Assembly: GCA_903823545.1 (NCBI GenBank)
Contig: CAIJTL010000077.1
Coordinates: 1-14,853, forward strand
Reading direction: 5' to 3'
Length of the DNA stretch: 14,853 nucleotides
From: an uncultured Planctomycetaceae bacterium
GTDB lineage: Bacteria; Planctomycetota; Planctomycetia; Planctomycetales; Planctomycetaceae
Part shown: in pieces, positions 1-6,020 of the stretch
How the letters are laid out: the number at the start of each line of letters is the position of its first letter
Position numbering within the stretch: the stretch's first letter is position 1
The notes under the pieces: model-generated
What the model was told of the DNA's origin: nothing
Databases searched by the model: none
The model's input: only the letters and a program-made list of their open reading frames with translations
Program-made: the position numbers and the translations under genes

Positions 1-61
1 GAAGCATGGGCACATCACCTGGTGATTCTTTCAATTTCTGAAGGAAGTCCGATTCGTTCAT
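1..61 (-). CDS. Partial ORF leaving the left edge, possibly TIGR02996-like N-terminus
   Basis: Reading leftwards from an ATG at 61-59, an open frame of 20 codons runs off the window, giving MNESDFLQKLKESPGDVPML. The start lies about 27 nt after the end of the attC-like site (81-177), the usual spacing for the first codon of an integron cassette gene. The pattern of Met, acidic residues, a Phe-Leu helix, then a P-G-D-x-P segment resembles the opening of the TIGR02996 repeat-companion domain common in planctomycetes, where an L-V-Y-A-D-W-L motif follows. That motif would lie outside the window, so the assignment is a guess. No clear Shine-Dalgarno sequence is visible. Confidence 0.4.
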   Translation of the reverse strand, partial: MNESDFLQKLKESPGDVPML

Positions 62-80
62 TCAGAAGCAATTCGCTGTA

Positions 81-177
81 GCAGATAACGACAGCGTTCA
101 CCGGGTTGCGGCCGGTGGAAGACTGAAGAACAGAAAACCCGCCGGCCGCAACTCCGGTGCAACGCCTTGTTATGTGC
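81..177 (-). repeat. attC-like integron recombination site (folded inverted repeat)
   Basis: The site folds into one long imperfect hairpin. Paired blocks, outside to inside: 85-89 ATAAC with 169-173 GTTAT; 94-98 GCGTT with 161-165 AACGC; 99-104 CACCGG with 154-159 CCGGTG; 105-115 with 142-152 (11 bp, GTTGCGGCCGG). Bases 90-93 and 166-168 are unpaired, matching the central spacer between R and L boxes. Bases 153 and 160 bulge out on one arm only, like the extrahelical bases that set attC orientation. Read on the minus strand, the R'' side is GCACATAAC, the R' side is GTTATCTGC, and the extra bases lie on the 5' (L'') arm, as expected for a site downstream of a minus-strand cassette gene. The R' box departs from the GTTRRRY consensus at one position. 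Confidence 0.8.
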
Positions 178-718
178 CTAATGCGTTTTCATCGTTCCAA
201 TGATCGCTGACACAAGCTTCGCTGCACGCTCAGTAGCGGCCATGGATGTTTCATGCGAGTTCTCGACGTGTGTCATGATAACAAGGAAGTCTTCCACAGC
301 AACCTGCCAATGCGTTCCAGGAATGGTGCGGCCTTCTTCTGTGACCCCCTGTTCGGTGAAGTAAATCAGATTACCAAGTTCATGAATGTGTGCACCAATC
401 TCTTGTGCCTGAAATCGAATGAAGGATGCGGCATCGGCATCGGAAACCGGGTCAACACTGAAATCTTGTACGTCGATGTGCAATGCGAACTCTGGTGAAT
501 CAATTGCCGTAATGGTAATGGTACCATTTTTGTCGTGCGACTTTGTGTAGCTCACGGGAATCTCGAACGACAACCTACCCTCGGCAAACGTGAGATGATG
601 GGGATGCTGCTGATGGGCAGTTTCCGGCGTGTCACACCCAACTGCGAGGGCTGCGGTCAGTAACAGTATACGAGCACCTTTGAACATCTGCGTCTCGAAT
701 ATGAAGGTAAGCACATAA
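89..718 (-). mobile_element. Integron gene cassette (lipoprotein gene plus its attC)
   Basis: The cassette is bounded by the G/TT cut points of two R'-like boxes read on the minus strand: GTTATGTGC at 719-711 and GTTATCTGC at 89-81. It is about 630 bp, holds one gene (687-178) and ends in an attC-like hairpin right behind the stop codon. The first box is the exact reverse complement of the R'' box GCACATAAC (177-169). Closing the segment into a circle would therefore give a perfectly paired R''/R' pair, as expected of an excised cassette. No intI integrase or attI is in the window, so the array presumably continues beyond base 1. Confidence 0.7.
178..687 (-). CDS. Small predicted lipoprotein, cassette-borne
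   Basis: The protein is 169 aa from the ATG at 687. It starts MFKGARILLLTAALAVGCD: a short basic n-region, a hydrophobic stretch and Cys18 preceded by A-V-G, a plausible lipobox, so it is likely exported and lipid-anchored. Asp follows the Cys. The rest is soluble, with no motif I recognise; a stretch around residues 20-30 is His/Pro-rich. The frame extends upstream to a GTG at 714, but that codon sits inside the putative R' box, so 687 is preferred; neither start has a convincing ribosome binding site, which is common in cassettes. The TAG stop is immediately followed by the attC-like site. No function is assigned. Confidence 0.75.
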   Translation of the reverse strand: MFKGARILLLTAALAVGCDTPETAHQQHPHHLTFAEGRLSFEIPVSYTKSHDKNGTITITAIDSPEFALHIDVQDFSVDPVSDADAASFIRFQAQEIGAHIHELGNLIYFTEQGVTEEGRTIPGTHWQVAVEDFLVIMTHVENSHETSMAATERAAKLVSAIIGTMKTH

Positions 719-909
719 CAGTCTTATTGAGCAGCGTGCAGCCGAACTCAGAACGGCACTCGTGGCTGATCAATCCTGTGAGTGGACAGAATGCCGAGGA
801 AAACCGCGAGAGTCAATCAATCTGGTTGAGAAAGTTTCAGGTTGCGATAGCGTGTTAAGATGCGTGCAGATTAACACCGTTAGTACTGCACGCTGCCTAA
901 CACTGTTAT
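715..909. repeat. Interrupted inverted repeat upstream of the cassette gene (possible second, unusual attC)
   Basis: Two blocks pair across about 140 bases: 715-722 ATAACAGT with 902-909 ACTGTTAT, and 732-741 CAGCGTGCAG with 886-895 CTGCACGCTG. A nested hairpin uses the same right-hand arm: 852-869 pairs with 886-903 over 18 positions with three mismatches, loop 870-885. The left end carries the R'-like GTTATGTGC (minus strand) that bounds the cassette. At about 195 bp, with uneven spacers, it is longer than typical attC sites, so it may be a degenerate or fused site. The repeat itself is seen; the identity is inference. Confidence 0.45.
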
Positions 910-1325
910 TCGCGCAGTTTGGAGGGAGCCAAAATGGGCTGCGTCGTGTGGCGGGTCTCTGACCATTGGCGTCGAAACCATTCGGGCCTTCCGCCATTCG
1001 TGTTGAATTGAAAGATTGAACCACGAAGGGACAAAGACACGAAGAGCGGCATAAGACCACAGAAAAAACAACATCAAACAGCAGTGCTCGTCGACACTCA
1101 GCCTTGGGCTACCAGTCCCCGGCTCAGTTCGCCGAAGCCGCATAACCAAAACCCCAGCGCCCACAAAACGTGGGAAAGTCCAACGCTGATCTGCGCTAAT
1201 CAAGGAAACCCGGGTCGCTCGGATGAGTGCTAATTAACGTCGGTCAGTGTTCCAAATCAGAATCAAATATCCAAAGCGCTGTTGAGCCACCGTACCCCAA
1301 AGTGTTGCTAGCGACTCGAATCGTT
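910..1325. other. Gene-free stretch with dispersed-repeat sequence
   Basis: No convincing gene is present. Bases about 1018-1045 (AACCACGAAGGGACAAAGAC and onward) match the style of the accacgaag/acacgaag repeats found in intergenic DNA of planctomycetes and some other bacteria. Bases about 1182-1200 (AACGCTGATCTGCGCTAATC) resemble a companion ctgatctgcgctaatc-type repeat. A small hairpin CCCAC-aaaac-GTGGG lies at 1160-1174. The short open frames here translate these repeats and look spurious. The match to known dispersed repeats is from memory. Confidence 0.5.
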
Positions 1326-2045
1326 TCACGACGCTGGCGGGAGTGAGATGGTGAAGCGGGTACCGCGGCCGACGGCGCTTTCGCAGGTGATGGTGCCGCG
1401 GTGGGAGTCCACAATTTTACGGACGGTGGGAAGGCCGAGTCCGTTGCCGTTCGGCTTGGTCGAGAAGAAGACTTCAAACAATCGCGAGCGAGTGTTTTCA
1501 TCCATCCCTTGGCCGTTATCGATAACTGCGAGAAAAACTCGGTCGTCGCGAGCGAACGTTTGTAGTTCGAGCAAACCTCCAGATGGCATCGCCTGCTGCG
1601 CGTTGAGTGCGAGGTTCAACAAGACTTGCCGCATCAACGAAGTGTCGAGCGCCACGAACGGCAAGTCGCCTGACAGATGCGGGCTGATTTCGATGCCATG
1701 TTCGCGGGCTTCGGGCTGAAAGAAATCGATGAACTCGGAAACGACCTCATTCAAATCAGTTGGAATGAGCGACAGTTTTCCGACGCGAGCGAACTTCAAA
1801 AACGCGTTCAGAATGTCTTCCAAGTGTCGACATTCTTTTTGAATCGTCTGCACCTTGGTCAGCATTCGCCGTTCACGTTGTGATTCCGCTTGGTCGAGGT
1901 CTTCTTCCAACAACTCCAACAACATGCTCATCGTTGAGAGCGGATTCTTGATTTCATGCGCCAAGCCACCAGCAAGCGTGGCGATCTCCGCATATTGCCG
2001 GAGCAACCGTTGCCGTTCATCACTTTCAAATTGGTCGGTCGTCAT
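1326..2045 (-). CDS. Soluble sensor-less histidine kinase (HisKA-HATPase)
   Basis: This 239-aa protein is the transmitter part of a two-component sensor kinase. The HisKA dimerisation/phosphoacceptor helix spans about residues 15-90, with the H-box LAHEIKNPLS and phosphorylated His30. The HATPase_c domain spans about 95-237: N-box around Asn144/Asn148, G1 box DNGQGMD (176-182), F-box around LFEVFFSTK (189-197), G2 box GNGLGL (200-205). The H-box and short length resemble the NtrB/ZraS type that phosphorylates NtrC-family activators. There is no membrane segment, PAS or GAF domain, so it must take its signal through a partner or through its first ~15 residues. No response regulator lies in the window. 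A GGGGA stretch about 12 nt before the ATG is the only weak ribosome binding site. Confidence 0.93.
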   Translation of the reverse strand: MTTDQFESDERQRLLRQYAEIATLAGGLAHEIKNPLSTMSMLLELLEEDLDQAESQRERRMLTKVQTIQKECRHLEDILNAFLKFARVGKLSLIPTDLNEVVSEFIDFFQPEAREHGIEISPHLSGDLPFVALDTSLMRQVLLNLALNAQQAMPSGGLLELQTFARDDRVFLAVIDNGQGMDENTRSRLFEVFFSTKPNGNGLGLPTVRKIVDSHRGTITCESAVGRGTRFTISLPPAS

Positions 2046-2222
2046 GGTCTGAGATCCCCATGCGGAGAGGAGTCACCGCGAGTGACATAGCTAACACATT
2101 AGCGACTGCTTTTTGAGATCTTGCCCGACCAGAAGGGACGAGTTTGCCAAGAATGCTCCGATCGTGCCGGTGCGGAAAACCTTACCGTTGTCTGCTCATT
2201 GCGAAGACTTCGCACAGAGCCA

Positions 2223-2390
2223 TCATTTTGACTCGCGCAGCCGAGTCCCAATCCAAAACACGACGATCCCAATCATCGTGCATGTGGGCATAACGACGAG
2301 TCGGAAACCAAAGTTCAATTGGTAGAAAATAATCATCGGCAAGAACGCGAGGACGGCGATCTGAATCAACATGCCAATAGTCTGACGCAT
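2223..2390 (-). CDS. Small two-helix membrane protein, unknown function
   Basis: The ATG at 2390 gives 55 aa with two hydrophobic segments: about residues 5-22 (GMLIQIAVLAFLPMIIFY) and 32-48 (MPTCTMIGIVVFWIG), ending in the charged tail RLRESK. This predicts two transmembrane helices with a short polar connector. The frame continues up to a TTG at 2432, but 2390 is the only ATG that keeps a compact product, with a modest AGG about 12 nt upstream. It lies upstream of the histidine kinase on the same strand with a 177-nt gap, so co-transcription is possible but unproven. Hydropathy is the main evidence that it is real. Confidence 0.6.
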   Translation of the reverse strand: MRQTIGMLIQIAVLAFLPMIIFYQLNFGFRLVVMPTCTMIGIVVFWIGTRLRESK

Positions 2391-2432
2391 GACGGAGAAC
2401 CTGCGGACATCAAAAGGAGAAGAGTGGACCAA

Positions 2433-2761
2433 GTGGTTTTATACTCGGCCACGTCAGGATGATGTTAAGCAACGGCGCTCGCGTGAGTGACCGCCTACAT
2501 CGATACGACTTTTCCTGTTGGTAGCCATGAACCCCAAATCCCTGATACAAGACGCTCGTGGATTTGCTGAGCTATCGCGTCGAAATTGTACGAAGCCGTT
2601 TCAGCGCCAGACCACTAACCCGAAGTGTGATCGAAGGCGTTTGCGCATCACTGGTGGGATCACCCTCGCTCACGCTTCGTGTTAGTTTTGACATCGCTCC
2701 CAATAATTATCGCAGTGAGTGGCGTGTCCCAAACCTGACAAACCAACGGAGATTCAAGCCA
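2433..2761. other. Intergenic region before the isomerase-like gene
   Basis: This gap of about 330 bp separates a minus-strand from a plus-strand gene, so promoters in both directions should be here, but I see no convincing -35/-10 pair. A frame open from a GTG at 2558 enters the downstream gene but runs through the REP-like repeat and has no family-like sequence, so I treat it as non-coding. GGAG at 2745-2748 may serve the ATG at 2762, at a long spacing. Confidence 0.5.
2614..2686. repeat. REP-like inverted repeat
   Basis: Two 24-base arms face each other: 2614-2637 (ACTAACCCGAAGTGTGATCG and on) and 2663-2686, whose reverse complement is ACTAACACGAAGCGTGAGCG and on. They differ at five positions and are separated by 25 bases. 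From memory, the core ACTAACCCGAAGCGTGAGCGAGGG resembles dispersed repeats in planctomycete intergenic regions; here a diverged copy faces a closer one. It could form a cruciform or mRNA hairpin ahead of the downstream gene. Confidence 0.65.
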
Positions 2762-3721
2762 ATGAACTCGAACAGTATCTCACAAGAGCCACAGTTCAAC
2801 CGTCGTGACGTCATGGCCACGGCACTCGCTGCCGGAACCGCGTCTGTGTTCAATTCCATTCCATCTCCAACTTTTGCCGCCGAGGGTAAGTCCGTGACTA
2901 AAGGTCGAATTAAACAGTCAATCGTGTTCTGGTGCTTCAATGTCTCTGAAGAAAAATGGAGCATCGAAAAGACGTGCGAGGTTGCCAAGAACCTCGGAGT
3001 TCTCTCGATCGAAATCTGCGACCCAAGTACATGGCCCACGCTCAAGAAGCATGGTTTGGTTTGCGCTCTGGCCCCCAACGGAATGCCCGGGGCTCCCTTC
3101 ATGAAGGGGCTGAATAATCTGAAGTATCACGCCGAAGTGATTGCTCGCACAAAAGAGATGATCGACAACTGCGCGACCGCTGGATTTCCCAGCGTGATTG
3201 CCTTTACCGGCTACAAATGGAACGACGCCGAAGATCCGAAGAGCGGCGAAATTTCGCTCGACGAGGGAGCGGCAAACTGCGTGAAGGGACTCAAAGAAAT
3301 CTGCGGCTATGCCGAGAAGAAGAAGGTCTCGATCTGCTTGGAGCATCTCAACACTCGCGATGGCTCACATCCAATGAAGGGCCATCCTGGCTACCAAGGA
3401 GATGACATCGACTACGTCGCCAATATCGTACGCAAGGTCGGTTCACCCAGCGCCAAGTTGCTGTTCGATATCTACCACGTCCAAATCATGAACGGTGACG
3501 TGATGCGGCGACTTGTCGAATGCAAAGACGTCATCGGCCACATTCACACCGCCGGTAACCCCGGCCGAGCGGAGCTTGATGACAATCAAGAGATTAACTA
3601 CCCGCCGATCATGCGCAAGCTGATCGAACTCGGCTACGACGGCTATGTCGGCCAAGAGTTCATCCCAACTCGAGACGCACTCACCGGCCTCACCGAAGCA
3701 GTTAAGCTCTGTGACGTTTAA
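2762..3721 (+). CDS. Tat-exported TIM-barrel protein, hydroxypyruvate isomerase-like
   Basis: The ATG at 2762 gives 319 aa. Residues 1-40 form a twin-arginine signal (NRRDVMAT at 13-20, Ala-rich core, likely cleavage near FAA 38-40), so it should fold in the cytoplasm and be exported. The mature part is an AP-endonuclease-2-type TIM barrel like hydroxypyruvate isomerase (COG3622). Likely metal and catalytic residues: Glu194 in ICLEHLN, Asp236 and His239 in LLFDIYHVQIMNGDV, His262 in HIHTAGNPGR, Glu299 in GYVGQEF. The YH-Q-I-M-G-D and AGNPGR...EINY signatures fit the Hyi group, which interconverts hydroxypyruvate and tartronate semialdehyde. Many exported planctomycete members have no known substrate, so the exact reaction is open. 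It stands alone and ends at an intrinsic terminator. Confidence 0.9.
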   Translation: MNSNSISQEPQFNRRDVMATALAAGTASVFNSIPSPTFAAEGKSVTKGRIKQSIVFWCFNVSEEKWSIEKTCEVAKNLGVLSIEICDPSTWPTLKKHGLVCALAPNGMPGAPFMKGLNNLKYHAEVIARTKEMIDNCATAGFPSVIAFTGYKWNDAEDPKSGEISLDEGAANCVKGLKEICGYAEKKKVSICLEHLNTRDGSHPMKGHPGYQGDDIDYVANIVRKVGSPSAKLLFDIYHVQIMNGDVMRRLVECKDVIGHIHTAGNPGRAELDDNQEINYPPIMRKLIELGYDGYVGQEFIPTRDALTGLTEAVKLCDV

Positions 3722-3748
3722 TTGGGCTCACCGTCCGCACGAAATCAG

Positions 3749-3782
3749 AAGCCCGGCATTTTGAAGATACCGGGCTTTTTTA
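3749..3782 (+). terminator. Rho-independent terminator of the isomerase-like gene
   Basis: The 8-bp stem AAGCCCGG (3749-3756) / CCGGGCTT (3770-3777) has a 13-nt loop and a run of T residues (3776-3781), starting 28 nt after the stop codon. On the minus strand the stem is not followed by T residues, so it acts on the plus-strand gene only. Confidence 0.92.
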
Positions 3783-3835
3783 TTCTTCACGCGGTCAGGA
3801 GAAATCGCCTTAACCACAAATCGTTACTCGTGACA

Positions 3836-4615
3836 TCATGAAGAATATGTCTGACGCGACGTCTCGCCAAATGCAGGAATGAAGTCATGCCAGTCAACGG
3901 AATCAGGAAGCTCAGGCTGTCCCGAAAACTCCAAATGCAAAACACGTCGATGCATCGTCGTTCCGGGTAACGATGAAATGCTCCGATGTGCCACCAGTGG
4001 CCGGATCGCGAGCACATCGCCTCGTTGAGTCAAAATTGTTTGCACTGACTCATCCGGGGACGCGGGCGATTTGCCTGTGAGATGTGATCTTGGCAAAACC
4101 TGCAATGGCCCGTTCTCAAGAGCCATTGCATCGAGATGAATTCGAAGTGTGAGCATCGCTTCTAGGACTTCGAGCGAGCCTTCGACATGCGGCACTCCTG
4201 CCTTCATGGTCGGTTTGCTGAACGACGGACTGACCACGGAATGATCTCGAACCGCCAGCGTCATGTCTTTGTGCCACGGCAACGACCACGTCCGTTCGGG
4301 AGGTTTGTCGAAATACAGTCCACGAACTAAACCGACATTTGAGCCCAGCATCTCCGTCAGCAACTCGAGCAAAGGTGGCCGACGCCATAATGTTCGGGCT
4401 GGCTCGAACAAAGACAGCAGATTTCGACCAGCGTAAACGGTTCCGGTGCGATCTCGAATCGGCCCTTCCGCAGCTTCGTGGTGAGACATCACTTCGTCTA
4501 GCCGCTTCGTGAGTTCGTCGAGCTCGTTCGAGGAAAACACACTCGAAATGACGACGAATCCCTCGTTTAGAATTTGCTGACGCCAATTCGTCAGCCTCTC
4601 AGGTTCCACAGACAT
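3836..4615 (-). CDS. Phytanoyl-CoA dioxygenase (PhyH) family protein
   Basis: This 259-aa protein belongs to the Fe(II)/2-oxoglutarate-dependent PhyH dioxygenases, which hydroxylate small molecules or lipids. The jelly-roll core carries the metal triad His115-x-Asp117 (LPWHKDM) and His210 (LVAHRS), with Arg223/Arg224 (HRRVLHLEF) placed to hold 2-oxoglutarate. The N-terminal helix-strand (EGFVVISSVFSSNELDEL, 18-35) is typical of the family, and NGPLQVLPRSH (168-178) is the conserved segment ahead of the distal His. GGAG lies 9 nt before the ATG. It is the last gene of the minus-strand run, 95 nt after the cysteine-cluster gene, and converges with the isomerase-like gene. The substrate cannot be read from sequence. 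Confidence 0.9.
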   Translation of the reverse strand: MSVEPERLTNWRQQILNEGFVVISSVFSSNELDELTKRLDEVMSHHEAAEGPIRDRTGTVYAGRNLLSLFEPARTLWRRPPLLELLTEMLGSNVGLVRGLYFDKPPERTWSLPWHKDMTLAVRDHSVVSPSFSKPTMKAGVPHVEGSLEVLEAMLTLRIHLDAMALENGPLQVLPRSHLTGKSPASPDESVQTILTQRGDVLAIRPLVAHRSISSLPGTTMHRRVLHLEFSGQPELPDSVDWHDFIPAFGETSRQTYSS

Positions 4616-4710
4616 CGTTTATGTCTCCGCGATTACATCGGCGGTCGAGATTCTGGTTCGAAACCACGTTTAAAGAGCATTACCACCACGCGCCGCACTG
4701 GAGTTGCAAG

Positions 4711-5997
4711 CTAATCAGTCGCAGTTCGCGTGTACCAGTTTATGAGTTTCGGAATCTCTCCCAATTGCGACAGCGTTCGGACTCGCTGCCGAAACCCAAT
4801 GGTTCCAAAGAGTGGAGAGTACCCATGGTGGTGATCAGCAATCGAAAGCGCTTGAGCAACATCTTCCGGCGTTAACGTCTTTCGATCGCGACTCGCGGCC
4901 AGCCATCGGGCAATCCAGAGCGTTGCCGGGAAGATCAGCGAGAGACTTTGAAAGCCTTCGACCAACGGAATGTCGTAGTAAGCCGCGCCGCAAAAATGTA
5001 ACCCTTGAACCTTCACCCGAAAGTACCGAGTCCACAGCTCTTCGCATTCACTCGGAAAGCCAAATGGTTGTTCGAGTGTTTCAAACGGCACTTCTCGAAA
5101 GGACGTTTGGAGAGCAGGTACGTTGCCTGATCCTCTCGCGAAACGTGTTGCCGCACGAAAAAGATTCCAACGTCCTCTCCAACCAGAAGATCGGCCAGCA
5201 GCGGTGTCCTTTCGAGCGTACTGAGCCGCGAGTAGTCGGAATTGAACGCCAGCAATTGCACTCGGCTTCGCGTCGGCGTCCGGCTGGTGAATGACATCGG
5301 GGAGTTCGTCGTCTGCTGCCTGACGAATAAGGTCCAAGAATTCTCTGAGTCTTGTCCCCGACAATTTCTCAAAGCGAGCTTGGTCCACAAGATTCAACCA
5401 GAACAACGTCCGTTGCAACTTCAGGCTGATTGGTATGCAGGGAGTCGCGAGAGTCGCGTCGATCGCATCCACAAATCGCAGGGTGTCTGGCCAATCAACT
5501 CGCTCGCGTACGGAGATCTGTGGTGGCGGCATCTTCTCGAAACCGTCTGGTACGACCGCGCGTGCAATCTGTCGAATGTCATCAGAGTTTTGGCTCATCG
5601 TTCGACCACGATTTGCCACAACGGACGGGCAACTGAATCGCAAGCTGACAGTTACCTTCTTGCCAGCCGGGTGAAACGCATACGGATAAACGCGACACGC
5701 AAGCGGCTTTGCAGATTCACCGAACTTTGCGTGTATGCGACACAAGCCTTGCTCGTTCAGAAAGACGCACGCACCATCATCGCGGTGAGCAAGGCGGTAT
5801 CGTTTCGCCCAAGGCGGTCCGGCATGCCATTCAAACAACGCGTTGCCAGTCGGCGTTCCGTCTTGTTCGGTCCACGCTTGAGATAGAATTCTCTGCCGCT
5901 CTTCGGCCGTGATTTCGATCGCATGTTGCCGACAACAGCCTCCGCAGTTGTGGCAACTCCAATTTTGAATCGTAGGCAAAGTCAGCGAAACGGCCAT
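4711..5997 (-). CDS. YkgJ-family cysteine cluster protein (CxxCxxCC)
   Basis: The ATG at 5997 gives 428 aa. The N-terminal ~125 residues are the putative zinc/iron-chelating domain PF03692: Cys15, Cys18, Cys21 and Cys22 in SCHNCGGCC, then Cys77, Cys86, Cys101 (LACRVYPY) and Cys123 (FSCPS), eight cysteines that could bind a metal or an iron-sulfur cluster. Residues ~130-428 are a long helical C-terminus without a motif I know; YkgJ itself is only about 110 aa, so this belongs to the long form. A GTG at 6009 adds four residues, but AGGTG 9 nt before the ATG favours 5997. It begins about 23 nt after the trpA stop, so it is probably co-transcribed with trpA. The family has no firm function. Confidence 0.85.
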   Translation of the reverse strand: MAVSLTLPTIQNWSCHNCGGCCRQHAIEITAEERQRILSQAWTEQDGTPTGNALFEWHAGPPWAKRYRLAHRDDGACVFLNEQGLCRIHAKFGESAKPLACRVYPYAFHPAGKKVTVSLRFSCPSVVANRGRTMSQNSDDIRQIARAVVPDGFEKMPPPQISVRERVDWPDTLRFVDAIDATLATPCIPISLKLQRTLFWLNLVDQARFEKLSGTRLREFLDLIRQAADDELPDVIHQPDADAKPSAIAGVQFRLLAAQYARKDTAAGRSSGWRGRWNLFRAATRFARGSGNVPALQTSFREVPFETLEQPFGFPSECEELWTRYFRVKVQGLHFCGAAYYDIPLVEGFQSLSLIFPATLWIARWLAASRDRKTLTPEDVAQALSIADHHHGYSPLFGTIGFRQRVRTLSQLGEIPKLINWYTRTATD

Positions 5998-6006
5998 TAT
6001 GATCGG

Positions 6007-6011
6007 CACCT
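6007..6011 (-). promoter_or_regulatory. Ribosome binding site deciding the YkgJ-family start
   Basis: AGGTG on the minus strand, 9 nt upstream of the ATG at 5997. It overlaps the alternative GTG start at 6009, which has no site of its own. Confidence 0.5.
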
Positions 6012-6020
6012 GTTTCGCGA

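Noticed and set aside
770..1203. Two overlapping minus-strand ORFs (96 and 107 codons)
   Set aside because: Their translations run through the inverted repeat and dispersed-repeat sequence, show no domain and have no ribosome binding site.
2190..2215. Small hairpin TGCGAA-gac-TTCGCA after the two-helix protein gene
   Set aside because: Only six pairs and no T tract on the relevant strand, too weak to call a terminator.
2558..2761. GTG-initiated N-terminal extension of the isomerase-like gene
   Set aside because: It would put 68 residues ahead of a clear Tat signal and would translate the REP-like repeat.
4653..4667. tRNA T-arm-like GGTTCGAAACC
   Set aside because: The flanking bases do not form a five-pair T stem and no acceptor or anticodon arm can be built around it.
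5242..5886. 214-codon plus-strand ORF antisense to the cysteine-cluster gene
   Set aside because: The minus strand carries the CxxCGGCC motif and seven further family landmarks; the plus frame has no recognisable domain.
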